64,000 bases of DNA from Nocardioides plantarum (GCF_006346395.1 NZ_VDMS01000001.1:744001-808000), one strand, 5' to 3'; shown: positions 25,170-35,168, numbered from the stretch's first letter. Made by a program: numbers and translations. The notes: generated by a model not told the origin, from the sequence alone.

Positions 25170-26758
25170 CGGGCACTCCTGATGAGGTCGGCCGCCTTCT
25201 CGGCGAGCATGACGGTCGGGGCGTTGGTGTTGCCGCGCGGGACGGCCGGCATGACCGAGGCGTCGACGACGCGCAGGCCGTCGAGACCGCGCACGCGCAG
25301 GTCGGGGTCGACCACGGCGTCCTCCTGGTCCGGGCCGCCCATCGCGCAGGTCGAGGTCGGGTGGAACGTCGTCTGCGTGTAGCGCCGGACGTGCTCGATC
25401 AGGTCGTCGTCGGACGGCGTCGTGCCGAGCTCGAACGGGCGGTCGATCATCGCCGAGATCGGGCCCTGCTGGGTGATCTCGACGATCCGGCGACAGCCGG
25501 CGACCATGGCGTCGAGGTCGGCCGGGTCGTCGAAGTACGCCGCGTCGATGGCCGGGTGCCAGGTCGGGTCGGCCGAGCGCAGCCGCACCGACCCGCGGCT
25601 GGTGGTGCCGACGAGCGTCGAGAGCACCGTGACCATGCGGGTGGTCGGCTCGACCATGCCGTCGCCGTAGAGGCCCGTCGGCAGCACGTGCGCCTGCAGG
25701 TCGGGCGCCGGGAGGCCCTCTCGCGAGGACCAGAAGCCGCCGGTCTCGGCTACGTTGGAGGTCAGGGGCCCCTTCTTGCGCGTTTTCCACCTCACGAAGT
25801 TGCCGAGGGTGTTGAGGTCGGCGAGGTCCGTCGTGTCCTTGGTGTGCCAGAGCATCGGCGTGTAGGGGTGGTCCTGCAGCCCGGCGCCCACACCCGCGAG
25901 CTCGACCTTGGCCGTGATGCCGTGCTCGGCCAGGTGGCTGGTCGGACCGACGCCGCTGAGCATCAGCAGCTGCGGGCTGTTGATCGCTCCCCCGCTCAGC
26001 AGCACCTCGTGACGGGCGTGGACCGTGTGCTCCCGACCGCTCTGGCGGAACGTCAGACCGGTCGCCCTCATCGCGCTGCCGTCGATCTCGATGCGCGAGG
26101 CCAGCGCCCCGGTCGCGATCGTCAGGTTGGGGCGCCCCATGGCCGGCTTGAGGTAGGCGTCGTACGTCGACCAGCGCTGGCCGCCGTTGCAGGTGACCTG
26201 GTAGGCGCCGGCCCCCTCCTGCTGGGCCCCGTTGAAGTCGTCGTTGCGCTTCAGCCCGCTCGCGACCGCGCTCTCGACCCAGCTGCTGGTCAGCTCGTGG
26301 GTGTAGCGCCGGTCCTCGACGACCAGCGGGCCGTCGGTGCCGTGGAAGCGGCCGCCGAGCCGGGTGTTGCCCTCGGCCTTCTTGAAGTAGGGCAGCACGT
26401 CGTCGTAGCCCCAGCCGGTCGCGCCGTAGCTGTCGCGCCAGGAGTCGTAGTCGACGGCGTTGCCGCGGATGTAGATCATCGCGTTGACCGCCGAGCAGCC
26501 GCCGAGGGCCTTCATCCGGGGCCACGTCGTACGGCGCCCGTGCAGCTGCTTCTGCTCGGTCGTCTTGTAGTTCCAGTCCCACTTGGTCTGCACCAGGCCC
26601 ACGAACGCCGCCGGGATCATCACCTCGTCGACCTCGGGCGCACCCCCGGCCTCGACGAGCAGCACGGTGGTGGTCGGGTCCTCGGTCAGCCGGGCGGCGA
26701 GCACGGCGCCCGCGCTGCCGGCGCCGACGACGACGTAGTCGTAGGTGTCGTAGGTCAC
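25166..26758 (-). CDS. GMC-family flavin oxidoreductase
   Basis: The 530-residue protein has the FAD-binding DYVVVGAGSAGAVLAARL (residues 7-24), the GMC signatures GGCSAVNAMIYIRGN and GGAINSPQLLMLSGVGP, and the active-site histidine in TTFHPTSTCAMGG. It resembles choline dehydrogenase and other alcohol dehydrogenases of this family. It oxidises an alcohol to an aldehyde, which the next gene product would take further. TAGGTT lies 7 nt before the GTG, consistent with a leaderless mRNA. Confidence 0.88.
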   Translation of the reverse strand: MTYDTYDYVVVGAGSAGAVLAARLTEDPTTTVLLVEAGGAPEVDEVMIPAAFVGLVQTKWDWNYKTTEQKQLHGRRTTWPRMKALGGCSAVNAMIYIRGNAVDYDSWRDSYGATGWGYDDVLPYFKKAEGNTRLGGRFHGTDGPLVVEDRRYTHELTSSWVESAVASGLKRNDDFNGAQQEGAGAYQVTCNGGQRWSTYDAYLKPAMGRPNLTIATGALASRIEIDGSAMRATGLTFRQSGREHTVHARHEVLLSGGAINSPQLLMLSGVGPTSHLAEHGITAKVELAGVGAGLQDHPYTPMLWHTKDTTDLADLNTLGNFVRWKTRKKGPLTSNVAETGGFWSSREGLPAPDLQAHVLPTGLYGDGMVEPTTRMVTVLSTLVGTTSRGSVRLRSADPTWHPAIDAAYFDDPADLDAMVAGCRRIVEITQQGPISAMIDRPFELGTTPSDDDLIEHVRRYTQTTFHPTSTCAMGGPDQEDAVVDPDLRVRGLDGLRVVDASVMPAVPRGNTNAPTVMLAEKAADLIRSAR

Positions 26759-26810
26759 GTCCCGAAACCTACTCCGCAGTACGCGACCGCGGGCAGGTCT
26801 CAGCCGATGA

Positions 26811-27086
26811 TCAGCTGTCGCGCGCCTCTGCGGCGGCGGCCTGCTCACGCTGGTGGCGCGCCAGGGCCAGGCCGCGCAGCGGCCGTCCGTCGGACGACTT
26901 CGGGTCCGAGGGGTCGTAGAGCCCGGCGGCGGCGGCCTTCTCGACGTTCTTGAGCCGCTTGGTCAGGCTGAAGCCGAGGATGGCGACGGCGAGCGCCAGC
27001 AGGCCGAAGATCGCGAAGGCGGTCCAGCCGGCGACGACGTCCTTGTCCTCGGGAGCGGCGGTGATGAGGAACGCGAGCACGGTCAT
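26811..27086 (-). CDS. Small single-pass membrane protein
   Basis: The 91-residue product has a hydrophobic segment ([20 protein letters not shown], about residues 19-38) followed by a basic, Ala-rich cytoplasmic tail. Its ATG overlaps the mca stop by 3 nt, so it is co-translated with mca. I do not recognise a family; similar small proteins beside mca occur in other actinobacteria. Confidence 0.65.
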   Translation of the reverse strand: MTVLAFLITAAPEDKDVVAGWTAFAIFGLLALAVAILGFSLTKRLKNVEKAAAAGLYDPSDPKSSDGRPLRGLALARHQREQAAAAEARDS

Positions 27087-28006
27087 GGCTCGAGTGTCCC
27101 ACTCGGGTCCTCGGTCAGGACCACCCCCGCGAACAGGTCGTCCTCGGGCAGGGTCGACTCAACGTGGCTGGTGACCAGCTCGTAGTCCTCGGTGGGCCAC
27201 ACCGAGGTCTGGATCTCCCGCGGGATCGAGAACCAGAACCCGTCGGGGTCGATCTGGGTGGCATGGGCCAGCAGCGCCTGGTCACGCACGCCGAAGTAGT
27301 CGCCGCACTCGACCTTGGTCGTCACCCGCTTGTCCCAGTCGGGCTCGTGCACCCACTCCTTGAGCCGCTCCTCGTAGGGCGACTCGAGGCCGTGGTCGAG
27401 CATCGCCTGGTGGATCGCGGTGATCTTCGGGTAGCTCCAGCCGTGGTGGTAGTAGAGCTTGAGCACCTGCCACGGCTCGCCCGCGTCGGGGAACCGCTCG
27501 GGGTCGGCCGCTGCCTCGAACGCGGCCACACCGACCTCGTGGCAGCGGATGTGGTCGGGGTGGGGGTAGCCGCCGCGCTCGTCGTACGTCGTCATCACGT
27601 GGGGGCGGAAGGACCGGATGAAGCGGACCAGCCGCTCGGTGGCCTCCTCGAGCGGCACCAGGGCGAAGCAGCCCTCGGGCAGCGGCGGCTTGGGGTCGCC
27701 CTCGGGCCAGCCGGAGTCGACGAACCCCAGCCAGTCCTGGCGCACGCCGAGGATGTCGCGGGCGCGCTCCATCTCCTGCCGCCGGATCTCGGTGATGTTG
27801 GCCAGCACGTCGGGCCGGTCCATCTTGGGGTTGAGGATCGAGCCGCGCTCACCGCCGGTGCAGGTGACAACGTGGACGTCGACCCCCTCGGCGACGTACT
27901 TGGCCGTGGACGCGGCGCCCTTGCTCGACTCGTCGTCGGGGTGGGCGTGCACGTGCATCAGCCGGTAGCCCGCGCGGGGCGGGGTGGTCCGGGAGTCCTG
28001 CGCCAT
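27083..28006 (-). CDS. mca: Mycothiol S-conjugate amidase
   Basis: The 307-residue zinc amidase cleaves mycothiol-toxin conjugates to a mercapturic acid and GlcN-Ins. The zinc ligands are in [16 protein letters not shown] (residues 19-34) and [15 protein letters not shown]. The remaining order ([37 protein letters not shown]) matches mycobacterial Mca closely. I chose the ATG at 28006 rather than 28015 because a TAGGAT -10-like box ends 7 nt upstream. It marks the organism as a mycothiol-producing actinobacterium. Confidence 0.92.
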   Translation of the reverse strand: MAQDSRTTPPRAGYRLMHVHAHPDDESSKGAASTAKYVAEGVDVHVVTCTGGERGSILNPKMDRPDVLANITEIRRQEMERARDILGVRQDWLGFVDSGWPEGDPKPPLPEGCFALVPLEEATERLVRFIRSFRPHVMTTYDERGGYPHPDHIRCHEVGVAAFEAAADPERFPDAGEPWQVLKLYYHHGWSYPKITAIHQAMLDHGLESPYEERLKEWVHEPDWDKRVTTKVECGDYFGVRDQALLAHATQIDPDGFWFSIPREIQTSVWPTEDYELVTSHVESTLPEDDLFAGVVLTEDPSGTLEP

Positions 28007-28040
28007 GTCGGCCATCCTAGGAGCGGCCTAGGATCGACTC
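28007..28040. promoter_or_regulatory. Symmetric divergent promoter of mca and the DUF4307 gene
   Basis: ATCCTAGG (28014-28021), AGCGG, CCTAGGAT (28027-28034) is a perfect inverted repeat that provides a TAGGAT -10-like box on each strand. These lie 7 nt from the mca ATG and 6 nt from the DUF4307 GTG. Confidence 0.65.
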
Positions 28041-28445
28041 GTGACCACCACGGACCTGGCTGCGCGCTACGGCGCTCCTGCCCCCTGGCGCACCCGCGTC
28101 CTGCTGGGCGCGATCGCCGTCGTGGTGCTGGGTTTCGGCGGCTGGCTCGGCTGGGCGACCCTCCTGCAGGCCAACCCCGACGTCGCCTCCGGCGACCTCA
28201 CCTTCACCATCGTCGACGACGGTACGGCGGTCGCCCGGTTCACCGTCGACCTGAGCGACGACACCGTCGAGGCGACCTGCACGGTCAAGGCCTACGCCGA
28301 GGACCACTCGCTGGTCGGGTCCGCCTCCTTCCGGCCCGAGCCCGGCCCGGGCGACGTGGTCGAGCAGGTGGTGCGGACCGAGCGGCGGGCGACCTCGGTC
28401 GAGCTCGTGGGCTGCACCGCCCCCGGGCAGAACCGCCCGCGCTGA
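28041..28445 (+). CDS. DUF4307 membrane protein
   Basis: The 134-residue protein has one N-terminal membrane helix (about residues 20-43) followed by an extracytoplasmic beta-rich domain (DLTFTIVDDGTAVARFTVDL, TCTVKAYAEDHSLVG, SVELVGCTAPG). The two cysteines in TCTV and VGCT may pair. It is the counterpart of mycobacterial Rv1081c, which also lies between greA and mca. Function unknown. A leaderless GTG start is likely. Confidence 0.75.
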   Translation: MTTTDLAARYGAPAPWRTRVLLGAIAVVVLGFGGWLGWATLLQANPDVASGDLTFTIVDDGTAVARFTVDLSDDTVEATCTVKAYAEDHSLVGSASFRPEPGPGDVVEQVVRTERRATSVELVGCTAPGQNRPR

Positions 28446-28574
28446 CCAGTCGTCCCAGTCGTCGTCGGCCGGCTTGATAGGGTCGACCATTCGGCTGCCG
28501 CAGTGAGCAGGCCGCCGCGCGTGATCACCCGCACAGCACATGTCGCCATCGTCGAGCACCACACAGGAGCACCC

Positions 28575-29081
28575 ATGTCCCAGTCGACCGAGCAGAGCAG
28601 CACCATCTGGCTGACCGCTGGCGCCCACGAGAAGCTCAAGGCCGAGCTCGACCACCTCAAGGGTCCGGTGCGCGAGGAGATCGTCACCCGCATCAGCGAG
28701 GCCCGCGACGAGGGCGACCTGAAGGAGAACGGCGGCTACCACGCCGCCCGCGAGGAGCAGGGCAAGAACGAGGGCACCATCCGCCAGCTCGAGGCCGTCC
28801 TGCTCAAGGCCGTCTCCGACCAGCCCGCCGACGACGACGTCGTGGCCGTCGGCAAGGTCGTGACCTACAAGTTCGAGGGCGACGACGACGACGAGGCCGA
28901 GACGTTCCTGCTCGGCGCCCGCGAGAACGAGGACTACGTCGACGTCGCCGTCTACTCCCCCCAGGCTCCCCTGGGCGAGGCCCTCCTCGGTGCCAAGAAG
29001 GGCGAGACCGTCGCCTTCGAGGCCCCGACCGGCAAGACCCTGCAGGTCGTCGTGCTGGGCGCGACGCCGTACACGGACTGA
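28575..29081 (+). CDS. greA: Transcription elongation factor GreA
   Basis: The 168-residue protein rescues backtracked RNA polymerase by stimulating transcript cleavage. The coiled-coil finger carries the conserved tip DEGDLKENGGYHAAREEQGKNEG, and the C-terminal FKBP-like domain includes YSPQAPLGEALLGAKKGETV. I chose the ATG at 28575 with AGGAG 7 nt upstream; an in-frame upstream start at 28503 would add non-family residues. An acidic DDDDE stretch lies in the C-terminal domain. Confidence 0.92.
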   Translation: MSQSTEQSSTIWLTAGAHEKLKAELDHLKGPVREEIVTRISEARDEGDLKENGGYHAAREEQGKNEGTIRQLEAVLLKAVSDQPADDDVVAVGKVVTYKFEGDDDDEAETFLLGARENEDYVDVAVYSPQAPLGEALLGAKKGETVAFEAPTGKTLQVVVLGATPYTD

Positions 29082-29096
29082 TCGAGCCGTCGGGCG

Positions 29097-29149
29097 GGCG
29101 GTGAGCTGGCGACCATCCACGGACGTGGACCGGTCGCTATCCCACCGCC
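29097..29149. terminator. Stem-loop between convergent greA and ilvA
   Basis: GGCGGTGAGCTGGCGACC pairs with GGTCGCTATCCCACCGCC with three mismatches; an inner TCCAC/GTGGA stem lies in the loop. It can serve both converging genes. Confidence 0.5.
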
Positions 29150-29175
29150 ACCCCGAGCCGCCGTGGTCCCGACCG

Positions 29176-30399
29176 CTACTCCAGGACCCGGTAGCCCCGT
29201 TCGCGCAGCCGTGTCTTGACCAGCTCGGCGTGCGGCTCGCCGCGGGTCTCGAGCTGCAGGTGCACGTCGACCTCGTCGAGGTGCAGCGACGGCGAGATGC
29301 GCTCGTGGAAGACCTCGAGCACGTTGGCGCCGGTCTCGCCGACCTCGGCGAGCAGCAGCGCGAGGCCACCGGGCACGTCGGGGATGTTGACGTTGAGGTT
29401 GAGGTAGCGCCCCGCCGCGGCCATGCCGTGCTGGATCACCTTGCCGAGCAGGATCGGGTCGATGTTGCCGCCGGAGAGGACCGCCACCGCCGGGGTGCGG
29501 TAGTCCGTGGGGCGCGACATCATGGCCGCCACGGCGGCCGCGCCGGCCGGCTCGACGATCATCTTGGCGCGCTCGACGAGCGCCAGCAGCGCCCGTGACA
29601 TCTCCTCCTCGGTCACGGTGACGATCTCGTCGACGTGATCGCGTACGGCGGCGAAGGTCAGCTCGCCGGGGAGCCCGACGGCGATGCCGTCGGCGATCGT
29701 CTTCATCTGCGTCAGGGGCACCGGGGCCCCGGTGGCGAGGGAGCCGGGGTAGGCCGCGGCGCCCTTGGCCTGGACGCCGATGACGCTCACCTCGGGACGC
29801 AGCGCCTTGATGGCCACGGCGATCCCGGCGAGCAGCCCGCCGCCACCGGTCGGTACGACGACGGTCTCGACGTCGGGCACCTGCTCGAGGATCTCGAGCC
29901 CGACCGTGCCCTGGCCGGCCATCACGTCGAGGTGGTCGAAGGGGTGGATCAGGACGGCGCCGGTCTCCTCGGAGAACCGCCGGGCCGCGATCAGTGCGTC
30001 CTCGAGGTAGCGGCCGTGGAACACGACGTCGGCGCCGTACCCGCGGGTGGCCTTCTCCTTGGGGATGGGCGCCCCCTCGGGCATGAACACGGTGGCCTTG
30101 ATGCCGAGCCGCTGGGCCGCGAGCGCGACCCCCTGGGCGTGGTTGCCGGCGGACGCGGCGACGACGCCGCGGGCGCGCTCGTTGGCGCTCAGCCGCGAGA
30201 TGCGCACGTAGGCACCGCGGGCCTTGAAGGAGCCCGTGCGCTGGAGGTTCTCGCACTTGAGCCAGACGGGCCCGCCGACCACCGAGGACAGCCAGCGCGA
30301 CTCCTCCATCGGCGTCTCGATGGTGATGCCGTCGAGGACGCGGCGCGCGGCCTCGATGTCGGTGAGCCCGATCGTGGGCGGCAGGTCAGCGCTGGACAT
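29176..30399 (-). CDS. ilvA: Threonine ammonia-lyase
   Basis: The 407-residue PLP enzyme deaminates threonine to 2-oxobutanoate, feeding isoleucine synthesis or threonine breakdown. The PLP lysine is in RTGSFKARGAYVRI (Lys59). SAGNHAQGVALAAQ and the phosphate-binding loop PTGGGGLLAGI are present. The C-terminal part (from about residue 330, LNLNVNIPDVPGGLALLLAEV) is a single ACT domain, as in short allosteric or catabolic forms. The ATG overlaps the upstream transporter gene by 14 nt. Confidence 0.88.
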   Translation of the reverse strand: MSSADLPPTIGLTDIEAARRVLDGITIETPMEESRWLSSVVGGPVWLKCENLQRTGSFKARGAYVRISRLSANERARGVVAASAGNHAQGVALAAQRLGIKATVFMPEGAPIPKEKATRGYGADVVFHGRYLEDALIAARRFSEETGAVLIHPFDHLDVMAGQGTVGLEILEQVPDVETVVVPTGGGGLLAGIAVAIKALRPEVSVIGVQAKGAAAYPGSLATGAPVPLTQMKTIADGIAVGLPGELTFAAVRDHVDEIVTVTEEEMSRALLALVERAKMIVEPAGAAAVAAMMSRPTDYRTPAVAVLSGGNIDPILLGKVIQHGMAAAGRYLNLNVNIPDVPGGLALLLAEVGETGANVLEVFHERISPSLHLDEVDVHLQLETRGEPHAELVKTRLRERGYRVLE

Positions 30400-31798
30400 C
30401 GTCCTCGACCTCGGCCTGGGCGGTCTGGTGGTCGGCCTTCATCACGGCGTCGACGTCGGACCGGTCCTCCACGGGCTCGGTGGACTCCTGCTCGCCGTAG
30501 TCCTCGGCGAGCTCGTGCACCGGGTCCGCCCCCGGCCCGGTGTAGCTCGCGAGGTGGGTGACGACCGCGTTGACGACGGCGGTGAGCGGGACGGCGATCA
30601 GCGCGCCGGTGATGCCGGCCAGCACGATGCCGGTGGCGATCGCGATGATCACGGCGAGGGGGTGGACGGCGACCCAGCGGCCCATCAGGAACGGCTGGAG
30701 GATGTGCGACTCCAGCTGCTGCACCAGCACGATCACGCCCAGCATGAGCAGGGCCACGACCGGCCCCTCGGCCACCAGGGCCACCAGCACGGCGACCCCG
30801 CCGGCCACGAACGCGCCGACGAGCGGCACGAAGGCGCCGAGGAACACCACGACGCCGATCGGGAAGACGAAGGGCACCCCGAGGACGGCGGCGCCGATCA
30901 TCACCCCGGCCGCGTCGGTCGCTGCCACGATCACGGTGGCCCGCACGAACTGGGTCAGCGAGGTCCAGGCCACCCGGCCGCTGCTGTCGACCCGCGCACG
31001 GGCGGCGCGCGGCGACAGGCGCACGAGGAACGCCCAGATGCGGTCGCCGTCGGCGAGGAAGAAGTAGGTGGCGAACAGGACGATGAAGAGCCCGGTGAAG
31101 ATCTGGCTGATGGTGCTGCCGACCTCGGTGACCCGGCCGGCGATGTCGCCCTGCTGCACCTGAGCGGTGATCTCCTTCTGCGCCGACTCGATGTAGTCGT
31201 TGATCTGCGAGTCACTGGCGTGCAGCGGCCCGGTCTTGAGCCAGTCGCGGATCTGGCCCAGGCCGTCGGCCGTCGACGACGCCAGGTCGTCGGCGCCGGC
31301 GGCGATCTGCTGGCCGGCCAGGGTGAGCAGGCCCGCGATGACCCCGAGCGTCAGCAGCACGGTCAGCAGCGATGCCGGGCCGCGGGGCACCCCGATGCGA
31401 CCGAGCGCACGCACGAGGGGACTCACCAGCGCAGCGATGAGCAGGGCGATGGCGAGCGGCACGGTGACCTCGCGCAGCCGGTCGATGGCCATCACGATGA
31501 AGTAGCCGGCCACCACGATCACCAGGAACCGCCACGCCCACGCGGCGGCCAGGTCGACGCCCCACGGCACCTGCGCCCGGCTGAAGTTGGAGGGACCCGA
31601 GACGATGACGGCCGGCGCCGGCTCGCCGCGTCGCTCGTCGCGCAGCTGCGCCCAGTGGTGGGCGATCCGCGCCGTCACGCGCTCCTCGCGCTCGGCGTCC
31701 TCGATCTCCTGGCGGCGACGGAGACGTCTGCGGCGCTGCTGCTCGGGCTCGGCGTCGTCGGCCGGACGGACCGGCTCGTGGGGGGCGTCGTCGTTCAC
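30386..31798 (-). CDS. AI-2E family (PerM/UPF0118) transporter
   Basis: The 470-residue membrane protein has a charged Arg/Glu-rich cytoplasmic N-terminus (residues 1-75), about eight membrane helices, and the family's long extracellular segment between helices 3 and 4. Conserved text includes TYFFLADGDRIW, GVPFVFPIGVVVFLGAFVPLVG and QQLESHILQPFLMGRWVAVHPL. Members export small molecules or act as antiporters; AI-2 itself is not implied. It overlaps ilvA by 14 nt. Confidence 0.83.
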   Translation of the reverse strand: MNDDAPHEPVRPADDAEPEQQRRRRLRRRQEIEDAEREERVTARIAHHWAQLRDERRGEPAPAVIVSGPSNFSRAQVPWGVDLAAAWAWRFLVIVVAGYFIVMAIDRLREVTVPLAIALLIAALVSPLVRALGRIGVPRGPASLLTVLLTLGVIAGLLTLAGQQIAAGADDLASSTADGLGQIRDWLKTGPLHASDSQINDYIESAQKEITAQVQQGDIAGRVTEVGSTISQIFTGLFIVLFATYFFLADGDRIWAFLVRLSPRAARARVDSSGRVAWTSLTQFVRATVIVAATDAAGVMIGAAVLGVPFVFPIGVVVFLGAFVPLVGAFVAGGVAVLVALVAEGPVVALLMLGVIVLVQQLESHILQPFLMGRWVAVHPLAVIIAIATGIVLAGITGALIAVPLTAVVNAVVTHLASYTGPGADPVHELAEDYGEQESTEPVEDRSDVDAVMKADHQTAQAEVEDDVQR

Positions 31799-31807
31799 CC
31801 GCTCACC

Positions 31808-33211
31808 CTAGGGTCGGACCACGTCGCCAGCACCGTCCGCAAGGGTGCGTGCCAGGCGACGGGCCACCTCCGGGTGCTCGCCCACGAGCAGCCCCACCGC
31901 GGCGAGGACGTAGTCGGCGTCGACCACGACGGCCGGGCGCTCGGGAAGCTGCCAGCCGCCCTCGAGATCGGGCCCGATGCTCCCGTCGAGGACCCGCGCG
32001 GTCACGCCCGGACGACCGTGGCGGAGCACGCCGCCGGAGGCCACCACCAGCCCCACCTCGCGCAGGTCGGTGCCGGTGCGCTCGATGACCCGTCCCCCGG
32101 GTCCCACGACGACCCGCGAGCGCCCCGCGTGGCGACGCAGCGCGAGCCCGATCGCGACCCGGGCGATCGCCTCGTCGTCGTCGCGGTCGCCCTCGCTCTC
32201 CGGGAGGTACGACGGCCGCTCGGCCCGGGCGCGGGCCGCCGGCTCGAGGTCGCGCAGGCCGGTGCTCGAGGAGGGCCCCCCGGGCCCGTCTCGAAGGGCG
32301 GCCTCCACGGTCGTCAGCGCCGACCACCGCATGCCGAGGTCGGCCTCGACGGTGCGGGTGACCGCGGTCGGGGCCACGACGTCGCGGGCCAGCGCGCCGT
32401 CCTCGGGGTCGAGCTCGACGATCGAGTGCACGTCGGTGGTCGCGCCGCCCACGTCGACGACGACGACGTCCTCGGCGTGCTCGCGGGCCAGCACCTCGAC
32501 CCCGGTCAGCACGACGTCGGGCGTGGCGCCGCGCACCATCGAGACGAAGGCCGCGCCGCCGTCGCGGGCGCTCAGCTGCTTGCCGCCGATGACGTGGGCG
32601 AGGAACACCTCGCGGATCGCGGCCCGGGCCCCCTCGGGCCGCAGGACGCCGATCCGGGGCACCACGTTGTCGGCGGTCACCACCGGCAGGCCGGCGAGCA
32701 CCTCGGACACCGCCTGGGTCGCGTCGACGTTGCCCGCCACGACCACCGGCCCCGACCAGCCGGTCGCGACCAGCGCGACGGCCGCGGCCAGGATGACCTC
32801 GGTGTTGCCGCCGTCGGTGCCCCCGGTCAGCAGCACCACGTCGGGCTGGGCCAGGTCGTCGAGGCCGAACCCGCCCGCGGCCGCCGCCACGACCGCCACG
32901 ACCTTGCCGCCGCTGGACAGCGCCACCCGGCGCCCTGCCTCGGCGGTGACGAGCTCCTCGTTGCCGACGACGGCGACCCGCAGGCCGCCGCCCGCGCTGG
33001 AGCAGGCCAGCAGCGGCACGCCCGCCGCGTCGAGGGCCGCCACGCACGCGTCGACGCCGTCGAGGACGTCGGTGTCGATCGTGGTGCGGTGCTCGGCGTG
33101 GCCGACGACGCGCGCCGACGTCAGGTCGACCAGGGTGGCCTTCGTGAAGGTCGATCCGACGTCGACGCAGAGCACCAGATCCGTCGGGGCGGGAGCGTCA
33201 GCCGAGGGCAC
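31808..33211 (-). CDS. MutL/GlmL-type ASKHA ATPase (B12-mutase accessory family)
   Basis: The 467-residue protein has an ASKHA ATPase layout: phosphate 1 loop LVLCVDVGSTFTKATLVD, SSAGGGLRVAVVG, LLTGGTDGGNTEVI, and a second phosphate loop VVVVDVGGATTDVHSIVE. These are typical of the glutamate-mutase-associated MutL family, thought to reactivate B12-dependent mutases. No mutase subunit is encoded nearby, so the partner is unknown. The GTG start overlaps the metB end by 14 nt and the AI-2E gene follows 9 nt later. Confidence 0.78.
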   Translation of the reverse strand: MPSADAPAPTDLVLCVDVGSTFTKATLVDLTSARVVGHAEHRTTIDTDVLDGVDACVAALDAAGVPLLACSSAGGGLRVAVVGNEELVTAEAGRRVALSSGGKVVAVVAAAAGGFGLDDLAQPDVVLLTGGTDGGNTEVILAAAVALVATGWSGPVVVAGNVDATQAVSEVLAGLPVVTADNVVPRIGVLRPEGARAAIREVFLAHVIGGKQLSARDGGAAFVSMVRGATPDVVLTGVEVLAREHAEDVVVVDVGGATTDVHSIVELDPEDGALARDVVAPTAVTRTVEADLGMRWSALTTVEAALRDGPGGPSSSTGLRDLEPAARARAERPSYLPESEGDRDDDEAIARVAIGLALRRHAGRSRVVVGPGGRVIERTGTDLREVGLVVASGGVLRHGRPGVTARVLDGSIGPDLEGGWQLPERPAVVVDADYVLAAVGLLVGEHPEVARRLARTLADGAGDVVRP

Positions 33212-34361
33212 GATCGAGGTCCGCGAGCAGGTCGTCGATGCTCTCGATGCCCACCGACAGCCGGACCAGGTCGGCCGGCACCTCGAGGGCGGTGCCCGCG
33301 ACGCTCGCGTGGGTCATCCGACCGGGGTGCTCGATGAGCGACTCGATGCCGCCCAGCGACTCGGCGAGGGTGAAGACCTGGGCGCGCTCGCACACCGCGA
33401 GCGCCTTGTCCTCGCCGCCGACGACCCGGAACGCCACCATGCCGCCGTACCGCTTCATCTGGCGCGAGGCGACCGCGTGACCGGGGTGCTCCGGCAGGCC
33501 GGGGTAGATCACCTCGACCACGCCCGGGTGCTCGGCGAGGAAGGCCACGACGGCCTCGGCGTTGTCGCAGTGGCGGTCCATCCGCACGCCCAGGGTCTTC
33601 AGGCCGCGGTGGGTCAGGAAGCTGTCGAACGGGCCGGGGACGGCGCCGATCGCGTTCTGGTGGAACGTGAGCTTCTCAGCCAGGTCGAGGTCGCGGACCA
33701 CGAGCGCGCCGCCGACCACGTCGGAGTGGCCTCCGACGTACTTGGTGGTCGAGTGCACGACGACGTCGGCGCCGAGGGTCAGCGGCTGCTGCAGGTAGGG
33801 CGAGGCGAAGGTGTTGTCGACGACGAGCAGCGCGCCCGCCTCGTGGGCCACCGCGGCGAGGGCCTCGATGTCGCCGACGTTGAGCAGCGGGTTGGTGGGC
33901 GTCTCGAGCCACACCAGCCTGGTCTGCCCCGGGCGGATCGCGGCCCGGACGGCGTCGACGTCGGTGACCGGCGCCGGGGTGTGCTCGACGCCCCAGGCCC
34001 GCTCGACCTTGTCGAAGAGTCGGAAGGTGCCGCCGTAGGCGTCGTCGGGCAGCACGACGTGGTCGCCGGGACGGCAGGTGGCGCGCACCAGGGTGTCCTC
34101 GGCGGCCAGGCCGGAGGAGAACGTGAAGGCGCGCTCCCCCTCCTCCACGGCGGCCAGGGCCCCCTCGAGGGCGGTGCGGGTGGGGTTGGCCGAGCGGCTG
34201 TACTCGTAGCCCCCGCGCAGCCCCCCGACGCCGTCCTGCTTGTAGGTGGAGGTCGCGTAGATCGGCGGGATCACCGCACCGGTGGTCGGGTCGGGCTCGT
34301 AGCCGGCGTGGATCGCCCGGGTCTCGAACCCGGCCTTGAGGTGGTGCTCCTGCTCGCTCAC
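33198..34361 (-). CDS. metB: Cystathionine gamma-synthase
   Basis: The 387-residue PLP enzyme joins cysteine and an activated homoserine to give cystathionine in methionine synthesis. It has YSRSANPTRTALEGALAAVE, FSSGLAAEDTL, LPDDAYGGTFRLF, VWLETPTNPLL, and the PLP lysine in VVHSTTKYVGGHSDVVGG. It could also act as a lyase, but it matches mycobacterial MetB (Rv1079). TACCCT lies 6 nt before the GTG at 34361, so the message may be leaderless. Confidence 0.9.
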   Translation of the reverse strand: MSEQEHHLKAGFETRAIHAGYEPDPTTGAVIPPIYATSTYKQDGVGGLRGGYEYSRSANPTRTALEGALAAVEEGERAFTFSSGLAAEDTLVRATCRPGDHVVLPDDAYGGTFRLFDKVERAWGVEHTPAPVTDVDAVRAAIRPGQTRLVWLETPTNPLLNVGDIEALAAVAHEAGALLVVDNTFASPYLQQPLTLGADVVVHSTTKYVGGHSDVVGGALVVRDLDLAEKLTFHQNAIGAVPGPFDSFLTHRGLKTLGVRMDRHCDNAEAVVAFLAEHPGVVEVIYPGLPEHPGHAVASRQMKRYGGMVAFRVVGGEDKALAVCERAQVFTLAESLGGIESLIEHPGRMTHASVAGTALEVPADLVRLSVGIESIDDLLADLDRALG

Positions 34362-34495
34362 CTGTCGAGGGTATCCAGACCGTCGCGCCCCATCGTGTGC
34401 GCCGTCACCCGTTCGTCGGGCCGCGGGTGGAACGAAGCGTCTACCGTCGCGGTTGTAGTGGAGGCCACGACCCGATCCCGCCAGGAGGCGACGAG

Positions 34496-35143
<648 letters not shown>

Positions 35144-35168
35144 CCGGCGCAGGAGACCAGGCACCTAG

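Noticed and set aside
28503..28574. N-terminal extension of GreA from the upstream start
   Set aside because: The added residues do not resemble GreA and the downstream ATG has a good AGGAG site.
30224..33337. 1037-codon plus-strand ORF opposite ilvA, the AI-2E gene and the MutL-type gene
   Set aside because: It crosses three well-supported minus-strand genes and has low-complexity His/Asp/Gly-rich sequence without domains.
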